Below, piece by piece: positions 12,140 through 25,400 of a DNA stretch of 64,000 nt. A model generated the notes under the pieces. The model saw nothing but the letters and a program-made list of their open reading frames with translations, made no database searches and was not told where the DNA came from. Location of the stretch: contig CM045761.1 of the NCBI GenBank assembly GCA_025200525.1, positions 76,103,551-76,167,550 on the forward strand. The letters run 5' to 3'. Position 1 is the first letter of the stretch, and each line of letters begins with the position of its first letter. The position numbers and the translations under genes are program-made. The DNA comes from Camellia lanceoleosa. Lineage: Eukaryota > Streptophyta > Magnoliopsida > Ericales > Theaceae.

Positions 12140-12280
12140 CTACCTAGGGTTGAAAATGAACTAAGTTGTTCACGAGTTTGGCTCGGCTTGTCTTGTTTAG
12201 GGCTCGGCCAAACTCAATTTGTTAAGTAAATAAACGACCTCGAATAAGCTCGGCTTGTTTATCTTTATTTAAATTTTAAA
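12140..12280. repeat. GCTCGGCTTG-rich dispersed repeat
   Basis: Contains GGCTCGGCTTGTCTTGTTTA and AAGCTCGGCTTGTTTA, a pattern common in dispersed plant repeats. I cannot assign it to a class. Confidence 0.3.
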
Positions 12281-12589
12281 ATAAATATATTATTTATATA
12301 TTAAAGGACAAAAACCTATTTCACCTCCTTGTGATATGGCTCGATAGCACTTTTTCCCCTATCTTTTAAAAATAGGCATACCCCCATGTGATTTTGGGCT
12401 AAAATATAACCTTAACACCATTAATATTAATCATAAAAAGACAATTATATCTTTTATGTCTTCTTCTTCTATTTTTGACTCTCTTTGTAAATAAATAAAT
12501 AAATTTATGTCTATGACTAAGCAAAAAAATTAAAAACATAACACAACTAATTCAAAAAACTAGAGTTTCCTAAATAATTTTTTTAATAA

Positions 12590-12970
12590 ACTTAATTTTT
12601 AATTTTAATTAATTTATGATTTAATTTGTTAAATATATATGTACATGTTTAATTTAAAATTTTATTAAATAATAAATCGAGTTAAAAATTAAAAATTAGA
12701 TTAAGGTGCTTTTATGATTTAATTTTATGGTAATAAATGAAGTTATTTAAGTTAATATATGATTTAATTTGTTATATATATATATATATTAAGTATATGT
12801 TTAATTTAAAATGTCATTAAATAAGGTGATTTTATGGTAATAAATTAGGGTGTTTAGTTTAGTTTATGATTTAATTTGTTATATATATATATATATATGT
12901 GTGTGTGTTTATATTTATTTTAAAATGTTATTAAATAAAAAATTAGATCAAAGATTAAAAATTAGGTTTT
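12590..12970. repeat. degenerate ~120-bp AT-rich tandem repeat
   Basis: Three successive units share TTTATGATTTAATTTGTTA, a TATATA run and TTTAATTTAAAATGT(C/T)ATTAAATAA. A fourth related unit lies near 13790-13880. Confidence 0.65.
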
Positions 12971-13149
12971 GACAATTTGATGATTAATTTTTAAGGTGGA
13001 GCATCAATAAATCTTAAATAGTGATCTTATGAACTATTTGATTATCACTTTTTTTCTTACGAACCCAAAGGTCCCATTCTAATGTAAATTACATAAAGGG
13101 CTAAGCATGTGTTGAGAGACAAATGTAAGTTTTCTCATAATGTTGAAAT

Positions 13150-13500
13150 TATTAAACGCAATACTTCAAAAAAACTCTTTAGTATATTTTTCCCAAACAT
13201 AATACTCTAATGTAATACTCCAATGTAACACACTAAAAAACTCCTTAGCGTATTTTCTCAAACGTAACAATATAACATTTCAAAAATACTTCTTAGGGCA
13301 CTTTTTCCAAATATAACACTTCAATCAATATAACACACAAAAATTCCTCAGTGTACTTTCATCAAACGTAACATTCTAAAAAGACTCCTTAGAGTATTTT
13401 TTTCAAATGTAACACACCAATCAATGCAGCACACAAAAATTTCTTTGTGTACTTTTTCTAAACGTAGAACTCTAATGTAATACTTCAATGTAACACTAGA
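13150..13500. repeat. degenerate tandem repeat, ~55-65 bp
   Basis: Six units share a core like ACTCCTTAGNGTATTTT followed by CAAACGTAACA, centred near 13175, 13242, 13295, 13349, 13385 and 13441. No coding potential. Confidence 0.7.
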
Positions 13501-14587
13501 AAATCACATTAACAAAAATGTAGATTTTCACGCTTGACAATTAACACTTTAGCCGTCAATGCTCCCAAAAAGAATCTTCCATGCCTCACCTTTCTATTTA
13601 CATCTTAAAAACAAATCAGAAAATTAGAAAAATGAATCACAAAAAGGTATTCACTTAAACTCAAATGACATCAAATCGAATAAATACAAAATTTCAAAAC
13701 AAAAAGGACTAATTGGTTCATAAGAAAACTCTTAGGACTAAATGGATCAACATTCCCCATATAGGATTTATGGGTAAATTTTCATAATTTTTATAATAAT
13801 AAATTAAGGTGTTTAGGTTAATTTAATTATATATATATAATATATATGTTTAATTTAAAATGTTATTAAATAAAAAATTTAGAGAAAAAAAAAAAGGAAG
13901 ATAAAAACAAGGCTAGTTCGTCTTCTTACATTGAAATTTAATTTTGACTAATTTTTTTTTTCTTTCCCACTCTCAAAATAGGCATGTGAGGCACACTCCA
14001 CGTTAGTTTTGGTGGAAAATATAACTATAGCAATTTAGTTCAAACGTATGTGACTATTTTTAAAGGGATTTTTATTGATAAATCTCATTTAGAGGTGTTC
14101 TATCACAATAAGTCCACAAAGGAAAATTATAACATAGTTAGTCTTATGTGTTTATATTTTTATTCTATAAGGTTCTTTTTTTCCTAATTTATATTTTTGG
14201 TTGGACTATTATACACTTATGCCTATTGTTGATATATATTACATATAAAAATGATATACACGTTTTCCTCTGTTTTCTTTGTGGTAGGGTTTCATTCCTA
14301 TGGGAGAGAAGACACAGAGTTTGTGGTAGTGTTTTGTTGTGGTAGGGTTTCATTCATGTAGGAGAGAATACGACGACTCAGAGTTTGTGCTCTATTTTTT
14401 TCTGCCATAGTTACGATTTCAGCCGAAAATCAAAGGAAGAGAGGAGGATTTGAATCGAAGGAACAGAGGAGATGGCTTATAATCTTGTTCAATCGATTGA
14501 TTGAAACCCACCTTCGACTGGATTGAATAAAGGAAAAGAGGAGATGGATTTGAATCGTAACTATTTTTGTATCTAGTCTATGTTGTT
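13500..14587. other. spacer with a short direct duplication
   Basis: AT-rich with no convincing gene. At about 14278-14395 a ~65-bp block (GTGGTAGGGTTTCATTC, then GAGAGAA and CAGAGTTTGTG) occurs twice in tandem. The 14148-14345 open frame is a low-complexity hydrophobic reading across this duplication. Confidence 0.5.
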
Positions 14588-14778
14588 TATAGCGATTCTA
14601 GTTTGGACCCAAACCATTTGATGTTTTGGATCCAAGTTTCATTGCCTTGTATAGTCATTTATGCCTTATTTTTCTTATACCTCTTTGAACTTGGCTTTTG
14701 GGTTGTGTTGGTTGTATTTGGAACAGCTTGGTACCTTGTTTTTTTTCAAAAACCTTATTGCCCAGAATTTTGCTTCTA

Positions 14779-15055
14779 CGCTCAAGCGTCACTTCTTGCA
14801 CTCGAGTGGTTTTTGTGAACTCTCAGTACTTTTGCAGGTCTGTAAAACTACTGGGAATTAGTATTCTTCGCTCAAGCGAAGCTTCTTGTGCTCGAGCGGT
14901 CCTGGCTCGAACAGCCCTTATTGCGCTCAAGTGTTGACCTTTTGTCTGTAAAACTACTGGGGCTTTCTATTTTACACTTGAGCGACAACTTCTTGCACTT
15001 GAGCGCTCACATCTTTTGTGTCTTATACTCAAGCATCACTTTTTGTGCTCGAGCG
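14779..15055. promoter_or_regulatory. phased CGCTCGAGCG-type palindrome cluster
   Basis: Pairs start at 14779/14799, 14870/14890, 14905/14925, 14975/14996 and 15026/15046. Four are spaced 20 bp and one 21 bp. Compared with the sister cluster at 5028-5289 the sites have drifted (CGCTCAAGCG, CACTTGAGCG), but the phase is kept. A CTCTCTCT tract and AAACCCTAG (15130-15138) follow. Confidence 0.55.
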
Positions 15056-15538
15056 GTCTGCATGTATATCAGTCCGTAAAAGTCACTTTTTACATCACTT
15101 TTTCATTTTTCTCTCTCTAAACTTTCTAAAAACCCTAGATCTACAATCTCTCTCTAAAACTCATATTCTCTCTTCTAAAACACCTAGATCCATTGATTTT
15201 TCTACCCTTTTCTCTTTGAGAAAAAGGTAGAGCTTACTTAGAGCTTCATTTTCATCCGAACAAAGTTGGGTTTTGGCATTATTGAAGTTTCTTCGCTCTT
15301 TCTCTTGTTTTCTAAGCTTGAGGTAGGGATTCTTTATACTCTCGTATGAGTTTTACCTTAGTTATTTGCTATTTCAAAATATTATAGTGGTTTGGGGGTT
15401 TTTAGTAAAACCTAGGATTTGAAATCAAAATAAAAAAGAGGGGTTTTCAAATGGTTTCTTGGAAAAGCTTGTGGGTATGAAATTGGAGTTGATATATGTT
15501 GACATGAGCTATTTTCTACATTGAAATTGATTCTCTAA

Positions 15539-15695
15539 TGCTGTATTTGATTGGGGGATTTGAGGAGGGATTTGGGAAGGGAAATGAAAAAGATAGGTAA
15601 AATGTGAATAAAACATACCTATATTTCACATAGTTTCACACCTTTTCCCTTTCCGTTTCCAAATCCCTCCCCAAATCCCCCAACCAAACATAGCG
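15539..15695. mobile_element. Tourist-like MITE, TSD TAA
   Basis: 157-bp element with imperfect terminal inverted repeats, GCTGTATTTG at the left and CAAACATAGC at the right, extending inward as GGGGGATTTG/CAAATCCCCC. It is flanked by TAA (15536-15538 and 15696-15698) and absent from the sister LTR near 5780. The 3-bp TAA duplication fits PIF/Harbinger-derived elements. Confidence 0.75.
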
Positions 15696-15735
15696 TAAGA
15701 TAAAGGGATTTTGCCCTAAAATGTGAATATTTGAG

Positions 15736-17670
15736 TGTAGCGATCCCAGTTTTGCCACTTCGCTGAGTACGTCAGGGATCGAGCTGCCCAGTCAGCTCGT
15801 AGGGGTCTAGGGGGCAGCGCCCCTTGGTGGGGTCCTAGAGCACTGCCCTAGTAGGGTTGAAGGGCAATGCCCCCGAAGCAAAAATGCAAAATGCATTAGA
15901 AGTTGCTTATCCGCTCGAGCGGCCGTTTATGCGCTCGAGTAGAGAATGTTTGGTTTCAGAAGTTTGACCTGTCTACAAAAGTACTGGGAAAGTGTATTTG
16001 ACGCTCGAGCGGGGCTTTCCACGCTCGAGCAGACCATGTTATATCAGTTTGTGAATCTGATATTTCGGATCACTTTTATACATCTCTCTCTAAAAAAAAC
16101 CATTTCCTCTCCCTTCTCTGTACATTTCCCTACGCCAAATTGGATCAAAACCTTGATTTCTCAAGATCCATTACAGTTTTGCTATAAGTTCTTCATCAAA
16201 GTTGGTTAACTTCTCGAGGGCTTTGTTGTGTGCGGTGAAGATCGAGTTTCGACACCGTTGATTTTGGGAGTTTTATCTCATTTCCTCTTCAAAACTTAAG
16301 GTAGGGATTTCTTAGAGTTATATATATATTTTTGCAAAATCTATATGATTTTTGAAATCATCTTTCGATAGCTTTGAAAATTGATTGTTGATTCAAGAAG
16401 TTGAGCAATTTTGAAAGTGAGTTTATCTCTTGTTCTTCTAAAATGATCTTATGGGTTTTGTTCTTCGTTGATTGAAGAAAAGATGATTTTGGAAAGTTTT
16501 CTTTCAAAGGATTTGAGTTGTATAGTTTTGGTGAGAAAACCTAGAATTTGGGAATTTTTTTTAATGAGACTGAAAATCCATGAATGATATTGTTGTATTT
16601 ATTTTGTGTGTCAAAATAAATTGATCTTTGGAAAATTTCTTATTTATATTTATACAAATGATGAATTTCAGGGAATATGAGAATTGTTATTCATTTTGAA
16701 AATTATTGTTCAAAACGTTGAAATAGTCTTGAAATAACTAATTGTTGAGGACACTTGAGAAGAGGGAATTGTGTTATTCCTTAGATGATGAATTGGAATA
16801 AAAGTATTTATATTCATCTTGTGTTATTGGCATAACAATTCATTTGATTATATTAAACTTTGAAAATTGATTTGAAAACCTGCATTGAGAAAAGAATGTT
16901 GAGAAACCAGTTTTCATGAAATAGTTTTGGGATAAATACATTGGTAAGTTTTGATAGGTGGTGTAGATGATATTGAATAAGTTGGCCTAAAAGTCCGGGG
17001 TGAAAGACCGAAAACCCGCGCGGATAGGTGTCAAGCCTTCCGTTTAATACCGGTAAAAATGACAATTTTGTAGTACTTGTATAGTCTACTTGCAGATACC
17101 GACCTAGGGATTACCAGAGTCATATTTACCACCCTTGAAATAAATTGTTAAGTTTTGAACAATTGAAATTGCATGACATCACTAAGCATGATGGTTTTCA
17201 AAAGATGAAAATGTAATTTATCTTCAAAAAGGGGCATAGCATGGCATGTGCATTTCATCTCTTGAGACTTGTATAAAATGTATATACTTTGTTAAGGATT
17301 TCCTATTGGGCTTTATGCTCACCCTACGGGCTTTTTATGAAGGAAAAGATGTGGTGATGCCGTCTAACTAAAGGCGAGGAAATGTGTATTGAGAGTACGA
17401 GACTCTTATTTTGCTGTGACTCTGTGTGTAAACCAAGGGCTGTATGTGTGTGGATTTAAATAACCATTTTGTGTAACCAGGCTCAAGCCTTGGAAACTTG
17501 TAAACCCTTGGGGGTATTTATTTGTTTATTTACTTGTTGTTGGATTAATATATTGTTGTATGAAGAACTATTGTATCATGTAATGTAAGTTTGGAGATTT
17601 ATATTCAATTTTCCTTGAAAAAGCCATAATTGTTGTATTATCATTTGGGCTAGAAATTTCAGGCGTTACA
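15736..17670 (+). mobile_element. nested solo LTR, TSD TTGAG
   Basis: TGTAGCGATCCC...GGCGTTACA, flanked by perfect TTGAG duplications (15731-15735 and 17671-17675). Length 1935 bp. It interrupts the 14588-18778 LTR. No coding domain is present; frames such as 15946-16209 cross the palindromes and a CT-rich leader. Confidence 0.9.
15912..16031. promoter_or_regulatory. two phased CGCTCGAGCG pairs
   Basis: Pairs start at 15912/15932 and 16002/16022, both at 20 bp. The second has spacer GGGCTTTCCA. A CATCTCTCTCT tract follows about 50 bp downstream. Confidence 0.55.
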
Positions 17671-18783
17671 TTGAGATTGTAAAGAGAAAATGGAATTGAT
17701 GTTGAGAATTATGAAATTGAAATAATGTTAATGATGACGGCGGAGTTGGATATGTATTAGCACTTTCATCTTGAGATTTTGGAAAATTGTATCTTTAATG
17801 AAATTTATTTATTTGTCTAGAGATATCTGTTTTGGGCTATCAGTGGAGGATAGCTATGAGTATTATAGAAATTGCATGGGAATTAGGTGAATAAAAACTA
17901 ATTTCTCATCCATGTGCATTGAACATTGTTGTTCATTTAATATGTTGAAAATGTATATGATTTTGAGAAAAATGGGTGAACTTAGGAAAGAGGTGTGTAT
18001 CACCAAATCAAGTTGGCCTGTGTGTTCAAGGTGAAAGTCCCGAAAAATGTGCGTATACATAGGTGCCAGTTCCTAAGGGTGAAATATCTGTAAATGGCAA
18101 TAGTAGTGCTTGTATAGGCTACGTTTACATGGGTGTCGTTTGACGGTTTCTCGTAGACGAAACATTCATGAAAGGTTATACTGATTTAAGATTTTCCCCA
18201 GCTTTCTATTATAAAGGGCATGGTTTTGAGAATTGTGATATAAACCTAGCATAGCACGACTTTTGAAAAAGGATATAAATGTTTTGGTACTAGCATTGCA
18301 TATGCATAAAACCTTATGACTTTGTTAAGATTTATACATTGTGTTGTAGTGTTTCTACTAGGTTTTGGTTCACCCTATGTGGGAAAAACCATTTTCAGGT
18401 ACTGGTGATATGCTTCCACCAAGGACTTAGCTTGGAAGGATTGTGGAGCTGAAGACTCAGTGTTGTTATTTTATATTAATTTTGTACAAACCTAGGGCTT
18501 TATCTATATTGAGCTTAAGACTTACTTTTGATGTACCCAATCATTGACTTGGAAAGATGTAAGCCTTTAGGGCATATGATTATCTATTTAGTTTTCATTT
18601 CTTTTCACTATCTTGTAACACATGCTATAGATTCAAGATATATCATTTATGAATGTATATCGCATGTGTCATATTTTGTATATCAAACTCTGATTAATGA
18701 AAGCTTATCAATTCATTTATGTTGCTATTTATTGGTCGTTATGAGATAGACATATTGTGTTTATTTCAGGGCGTTACATTGTT

Positions 18784-19240
18784 ACATACTTGTTCTTCAA
18801 AGGTGGGTTTGATTTGATTTGGATTGGTGGAATAGTGAAATTGCATGGGTTGTTAATGATAGTGATAATGATGAAGATGAATATGAAAATGTGGGTGATA
18901 ATTTTTGGTTTTTAGAGAGATTGAGTTTTTTTTCAGATTTCTAGTTCTATTGCTACCATTGTTTTTGGTTTTTCTGTCAATCAATGTGAATGTTCACACT
19001 TCATATTGTTTGGAAGTCTAAGAAATGAGTGTTGGAATTTTGAGAAGTGAGGTCTTTGGTACAGTAATAAGGTTTTTTTTTTTTTTCTGTAAAGAGATGA
19101 AGTGGATTTGGTTTGATTTGGATTGGTATAATGGTGGAAATGTAGAAGGTGTTAATAATAGTGATGAAGATGAAGATAATGAAGATGCAGCGGAGGATGT
19201 CGGTGATATTTTTTTATTTTTTGAGATATTTTGAATTTTG
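18784..19240 (+). pseudogene. duplicated acidic coding-like segment, unrecognised
   Basis: Two related ~120-bp segments (about 18800-18910 and 19095-19215) read FDLDW followed by an acidic run with SDNDEDEYE or SDEDEDNED. The longer frame is 19025-19234. The similarity between the two copies is clear at DNA level. I do not recognise the family. Acidic low-complexity tails occur in many plant transposon proteins, and the setting in a palindrome-rich repeat suggests a transposon remnant. Nothing shows it is expressed. Confidence 0.3.
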
Positions 19241-21452
19241 AATTTCTGATTTTGTTATTGTCATTGATTTTGAATTTTTTCTTATTGGATTTCAATGTAG
19301 CAATGATTTTTTGAGATGTGTAATGTGTCCAATAAAAAATGATGTAAATGTTCATATCATTAATCAATGTTAATATTCAAATTAATTTGAAATGAAAATT
19401 TGTCATCGTGTTATTAATTGGTGTTAATATTATTCACACACTCATATAATATTGAATGGTGAATATATGTTTTCACTATGTTCATTACCACTGTGATAAA
19501 GGTAATGTTAAGGTTCACATCAGTATTGCATCAAATTACATAATCATAAGTCTCAACTTTCATTAAATACAAACATAATGTGAATGTTCACACTAAAACA
19601 TACGAATGTGAATGTTCACATGAATTCTAAAGTATAGATAAAGACACTATGGTTTCACAATATTAATTACCAATATGGAATAGTAATATTAAAGTTCACA
19701 TCAAAATTACATTGCCTACAAATCACATTAACCAATGATTATTTGTACACAATTGTAAAGTAACTAACAACAATGTAAATGTTCACATTGATTTTTTAAT
19801 CTCTAAAAATATGACTACATCAATATTGCATTAACCACAAACCATCATCTCTGTGTGTACACAAACATGAAGTGTACATTTATGCATAATCAGATTATTA
19901 ATGTGAATATTCACATCACAAATAAAACATCAAATAAATTAATTTAGTCACATTAAGCCAATAATTATGTACATAATTATAAAACAACATAAATCGATAT
20001 GAATATTAATATTGACTTTGTAGTAACAAATATTATGACAACATACCATTGTGTCTTATTAAGTACAATCAAAATAACTAATTATGGTTCTTTTGTCCAA
20101 TATATTCTAATATTTACAAAATCGCAAAGGATGTGAGATTCATATTCATCTTTTTCTCACCAATGTAAAATGTGCCTTTGGATGCCTTGTACATCTCTAG
20201 CACGCATACGACGATATCATTGAACTTCATGTATTTGTCGAGGTCAACGTTATCGGTCCTCAATATATCAAACAATTGTCAAAATGACATTTCCTTCAAA
20301 CAATCAAACTGAGAATCCAAGAACTTGGTGCTCGTCATCAATTTTACTAACGTAATGATGTTAGATCGGCAGTTGTCATGTTCACTTTTTGTAGGGCTGG
20401 CTATTTGTTCAAGTTCGTTTTTGACGTGGAATTGTTCTCTTTTTCTTTTGCCATGAAATCTATAAACAACATTTGTTTGTTCAGTTGGAAACAAATTTAC
20501 TATTCATGGTCACAAATGGTAAATGATAACAAGTACAAACTATATGTCATATGAATAGTGAAATGATTATGGTGAATATGGATGTGAATAGTCGATGGAA
20601 ATGTTCACATGGTGACATTACAAATCATGAATAAACAAAAAGTTAAGTATATTGTGTGAACATTTACATAATATATGTCTAATGTGAATGTCCACAACAA
20701 CAAATTATAATTTGATTCACATTGAACCAAATAGAAGGGGGACATTGGGGGTTCTAATTATTTTTTTCCAAATGTACATTGAACCAAAAAGATAATGGGT
20801 GATATGATTATTCATATAAACACATTATAGCACATGATAAAACAACAATGGACAAAGTTATATACATGATGTGAATGTTCACATGGGTTGTTACTCAACA
20901 ACAATGATAACCAGATGATGTAAATATTTACATCGTTTGTGTATGAATTCACATTGAACCAAAAGATGGGGGAAATAATCAGAAATTTGGGGGGGGGGGG
21001 TTTCTAATTATTTGATTACTATTAACAATTAACAAGACCAACAAATCCAACATTGACAAAATTAGAGAAATGGGAAGCTTATTACAAAACAATAGCAAAC
21101 AACAACAAAAAACCAACAATAATAATCAGATCATGTAAATGTTTACATTAGTTAGGTACTTGATGTGAATGTTCATATTGGGGATTACTCAATAATAAAT
21201 ATATCTAGATAATTTAATATTTACATCATCTGTGCAGGAATTCACATTGAACCAAAAGATGGGGGACAATAATAAGAAATTTGGGAGTTCTAATTATTTG
21301 ATCACCATCAACAATCAATAAGATCAACATGTCCAATATTGACAGAAGGGGGGAACTAGGGAGCTTATTTCAAAACAATAGCACATGACAATAAGAAAAT
21401 CAAGAATAATAACAAATCATATAAAAATTTACATCAATTAGGTATGTGATGT
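18960..21452. repeat. dispersed TGTGAA-N2-TTCACA palindromes, left part
   Basis: Palindromes of the form TGTGAATGTTCACA or TGTAAATNTTTACA occur near 18985, 19345, 19587, 19611, 19771, 19902, 20596, 20657, 20683, 20869, 20919, 21137 and 21163. Spacing is irregular at first, then follows a ~0.28-kb tandem unit. Confidence 0.75.
20110..20494 (-). pseudogene. coding-like remnant, unrecognised
   Basis: The minus strand reads 71 codons from 20494 (ending FDCLKEMSF at 20279). After a stop it continues in plausible protein style as FDILRTDNVDLDKYMKF and VVCVLEMYKASKGTFYIGEKK. The amino-acid composition looks protein-like, but I recognise no family. It lies inside the palindrome-rich repeat, so a degraded transposon protein is the simplest reading. 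Confidence 0.3.
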
Positions 21453-21667
21453 TGTAGACACCCCATTTTTGACCGACCTTAAGATTCAGACATCATCGAT
21501 TGAGTGTTCGGTGATTGCGCATATTGTGCTCATTCTGAGGTTTCGGAGTTTCGGTTGAGAGCCTTACCCCCGGACTTCGGGACTCTTTTGTGCTTTGCCT
21601 CTGTTTGCAAACCAGGTTCTGTTTTCTCTTCCCGAAGGGAAAGAGAGGTCTTGTAGACCATCTCTCA

Positions 21668-22231
21668 GTGGTCGTAGGCTACTTCTCGTGGTCGCAGGCC
21701 ACAGTTCCCATTTGGAGACCAGTTTTCGGTTTTCGGAGCCGTCAGCCGCGCACCTCGGTTCAGGACCGCTTAACTTTCTCCGTTTGCTCCGGTTTTTGGC
21801 ACACACCTTGTTTCCTCTCTCTAGAGGGACACTATGGCCCGGGAGACCACCTTCGTGGTCACACGCCACGTTCGATGCTTAATAGTCAGTTTTCGAGGTA
21901 CTCGACTGTGCGTTTTGGCCCCTGAACCCTCGTTTTGTAGCCGTCTTGGTTCATTTTTGGCATGGACCCTATTTTCATTGTTTAAAAGGTGGTACGATGG
22001 TGGGAGACCACCTTTTCTCCCGCCAGTCGATTTTCTTGTCAAGAAGCTGGTCTCCTTGGTTTTTGAGCCACATTTGTGGGTCTCCCACCATACCACAAGC
22101 TTGTTTTCAATGTGGAGACCATCAATAGAGGCTATCGACCAGCTTTTGTGCATTGACCCTTTTAACCCTGGTCGACTGACCAGGAAAAGTGGTCGGCCGA
22201 CCACTTGAACCTTTTGAACGTGGTCGGCCAG
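21668..22231. promoter_or_regulatory. GC-rich palindromes GTGGTC..GNCCAC
   Basis: Copies at 21668 and 21688 start exactly 20 bp apart. Others lie at 21855 and 22170 (GGTCGACTGACC). A perfect 20-bp palindrome occupies 22187-22206 (AAGTGGTCGG plus its complement), and a partial copy lies at 22221. GGAGACCA repeats lie between. A TATA-like CTATAAG follows near 22359. Confidence 0.5.
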
Positions 22232-22278
22232 CTTCCCTCAGTTCTGTTTCTGTGAGTGTGTGCCAGCTGGAAGGCACA

Positions 22279-22314
22279 GAAGAGATCCTCCATACACGTG
22301 TATAGAGGATCTTC
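22279..22314. promoter_or_regulatory. 36-bp imperfect palindrome with ACACGTGT core
   Basis: Arms GAAGAGATCCTC and GAGGATCTTC surround CATACACGTGTAT, a G-box-like CACGTG core. It lies about 45 bp upstream of the TATA-like CTATAAG in the same LTR. Confidence 0.5.
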
Positions 22315-22446
22315 AAAATTATTTTTTAGCTTCTTGGAGAAGCTTTGGACCTCTTTGGCTATAAGAGAGACCCTCTCCCTTATTAGCAAAGGTTCAGAAT
22401 TTTGGTCTAAGGTTTATACATACATCTCTCTCTATCTCTACATTTG

Positions 22447-25400
22447 AGCTCCAAAAATCCCTTGTTCTTGGCCTATTGCATACCATCTCTTGGCCTAACA
22501 CCTCCAACATCAACCTAAGCACCTTGGAGCTTGTTTTCAGAGGCTAAGGAGTTGCTGTTTTGGTCCAGAAGCTGCTGGAGTGCTTGAGCTTCAAGGGTAA
22601 CACCCTATTTCCTCTTTTGGTCTTTATTTTGCTTCATCTTTTAGCTATATTTGAAAGCATATTTGGGCCTTGTCATAAACTGAAAAAAGTCTTATTTTGA
22701 GGTCCTTAACATGTTTGTTTAAGACCATTTTTTTGTTGGGAGTCATCTACCCCCTTTGCATGCTTAATTTCATCTTATCTTGAGCCATGCCTTAGGGCCT
22801 TGGCATTGACCTTTGTTTGGTCTCTTAGCCACTGAAATCCAGTGGATTTTTAATGGCTAGCATGCTATTTTGAGCACCAAAATCAGAGAGGGGTGACCCT
22901 CTCACCCCTTGTCTTGTTTACTAGCATATTTGGCCTAACAAAGGGACCCTTATTTGCATGCTTCCAAGCCTTGTTTCAGGACATTTTTGGTGAGTTTTAG
23001 GACCTTCATAGGCTCTTTCTAGAGCCCATTTTTCCATATTGGGTGTCCATCTTGCATGTGCAGAACAACCCTCTTTATAGCCTATTAAAGGAGCCTTGCA
23101 TGCATAGACCATGTTTCAGTGGGTTTTTGGGCTTTATTTGGCATGTCATACCTCTAAATTTTTCTGGTTTGGTGGCCTCTTGAATGGTTCATATACGTGT
23201 AGTGTAAACCCTCTTCACTAGCTTGTATTGCATACTAGTTTGGTCTTTGATTCTAGCACCTTTTGGCCATGCCTTAAACTAATTTTGTGCATGTTTTGGA
23301 CTGCCCTAGCTCTGTTTTTGGGCCTCATGGCCGAATGATGCTTTCTATGCATGCTTGTAGTGTAATGCCCATGCCTAGCTTTGAGTTTTGAAGCTTCTTG
23401 CATGCTTGAATGGTGGTGTTTTCATGTTTTGGAGTCATTGAGTATGTCATTTCAGAGCCTATACTTGTGTCATATTCCCATGTTTTCCACTCTTTAAATG
23501 TGTTTGAGAGTCGTGCTTAAATACCTCATTTATGGGCCATTGCATGAGCTTCATTTCCATGCCTTTCGAGCCATCATTTTAGACCATTTTCCCATTGTCT
23601 TGGACCTGCATAGGGACTGTTTGGGGCTAGTTTGGCCATTTGAGTATTGCTTTGCATGCCTATAGTGTAATCCACTTCACTAGTTTCGGTATCCGGGCCA
23701 TCTAGTATGCATTGTGTGAAGTGTTTACATGATTCGGGACCATCTTGCATGTCATTTCAGAGCTGGAAAATATGTGATTGTATGCCATATTTCTTTCCTT
23801 GCCATGCTTTGGTAGAGTTGCATTTGGTGCCTTAGGTTTGGTCCCTTGCATTTGTGCATGTTTGCATGTGTTTCGTTGCCTAATTTCATCATGCTTGGCC
23901 ACTGATTTGGGTGCGGCTAAGGCTCACCTATCTTGGTTTAAGTCTATCTTGCATTGTATATACCATTTAGTCCATGTTGTTGCATGATTGACCATTGCAT
24001 TGTGTATGCCTTGATCATTTCATTGTTAGTCTCCATGTGTGCATTGCATATGCCATATAGTTTTCATGTGCATTAAGTATGCCATTGATTATTTCATAGC
24101 ATTGTGTATGCTAGTAGCATGTTTGCATATCATCATTTACATGTTTGCATCAGTTAGTGGCATTATGTCTAGGTTGCATGTTAGAGTTGCATTCATGCAT
24201 GCATGTGTATTGCATTGTGTTTGGAGTAGGGTTTAGCCCAAACACGGGAAACGAGGGACGTTTCGTACTCCAAGTGACGAAACGTGCCTCGATTCTCAGT
24301 CGCCAACACTTCGGATTACCCATGATGGAGTTTAGGCCTTGTTGTGTTTATATGTGCATTCATTTTACATCGAGTCGTGCAATCTGACTCCTTGGCCATC
24401 ATGCATTGAGATGCGTGATTGGTGGCACGAAGATCGAGGACTACACTCCTTAGAGCTTGTGCAATGATGGAGAGAGTGGTCATGCATACATATGTTGAAA
24501 ATACTTTGCCATGCCCCTTTCTCACTCTCTGTTGCAGCAAATCGGAAACCAGCAACAAAAACTGGTCAGTAGCCTTCTGGAGCTTTGTACAGTGTTCTGA
24601 GACTAGTTGCAAACAGAGGCAAATCGGGGCATTGCGATAGATTTCCCGACAAGGCGACTTGAGCATGCATGCATCCCTATCATTCGAAACAAAGCTGGGG
24701 CAGTCCATTTGCATGCTAGTTTATTTGCTTACTTAGTTAATTTGTTGATTAATTAGAATTGTGTAATAATTAGCTGTAGCTATTATTCATTTCGATTCTG
24801 TATTATTTATTCGGACCCTCAGCGAGAGGGCGAACTTTGTAATAAGTGTGCGTGTATGTGATGTATGTCTTCCAACCCCACGTCTTTCTCCCTTTTATTT
24901 ACCAGCTTATGATGGTTAGTTTTAGGGCATGTTTTAATTAGCATTTATATGTTCGTATGTTTGCATTCATTCATCTGTCTTGCATGCACCGGGCTCGGCG
25001 TATCATACTAACTGCATTGTATTTCAATTCCGAGTTGAATACATGTTATCTGTTGCATTTCACATGCCATCTTAGAATAGCTGAGCCTATTGTAGTTGCA
25101 TTTTTGCATGTGTTGCATTAGGCATTCTTGGCATAGTTAGGATTCATGCATGATTTCTAATTAGCTTCTTTCTTTGGCTCGGAGTACACGGTAAGTGTTT
25201 ATGCTTTAGCATCCTTGCATGTGTGTGAGTGACTGCCATGATAGCATGCTTACCATGAGGCTATGTGCTTATGTGATATAAATGCCTGAATGCCTATGGG
25301 TGAAGGTTGGGTTGATTGAATTGGAATAATTCGTCGAAACCCGTGTTTTAGCCTACTTACGAGTAGCAAACTTCAATCCATTTTCAAAACAAACGGACAT

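Larger units (their letters stand above)
14588..18778 (+). mobile_element. solo LTR of the first family, TSD TTGTT
   Basis: Starts TATAGCGATTCTAG, ends GGGCGTTACA, and is flanked by TTGTT at 14583-14587 and 18779-18783. It matches the LTR at 4840-11846 along its whole length, apart from the nested solo LTR (15736-17670) and the MITE (15539-15695). Without the solo LTR it is about 2.25 kb. Confidence 0.9.

Noticed and set aside
12300..14125. Possible large element with inverted ends (CACCTCCTTGTGATATGGC near 12325 and a loosely matching inverse near 13960-14120).
   Set aside because: The match by eye is too weak and no target duplication was found. A pairwise alignment of 12300-12420 with the complement of 13960-14120 would decide.
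21564..22204. Several overlapping 95-127-codon frames on both strands.
   Set aside because: They overlap antiparallel in a GC-richer part of a solo LTR and show no domain. They are shadows created by low stop-codon density.
24316..24714. 132-codon minus-strand frame.
   Set aside because: It lies in the body of the 4.45-kb LTR, has no recognisable domain, and overlaps other frames on the plus strand.
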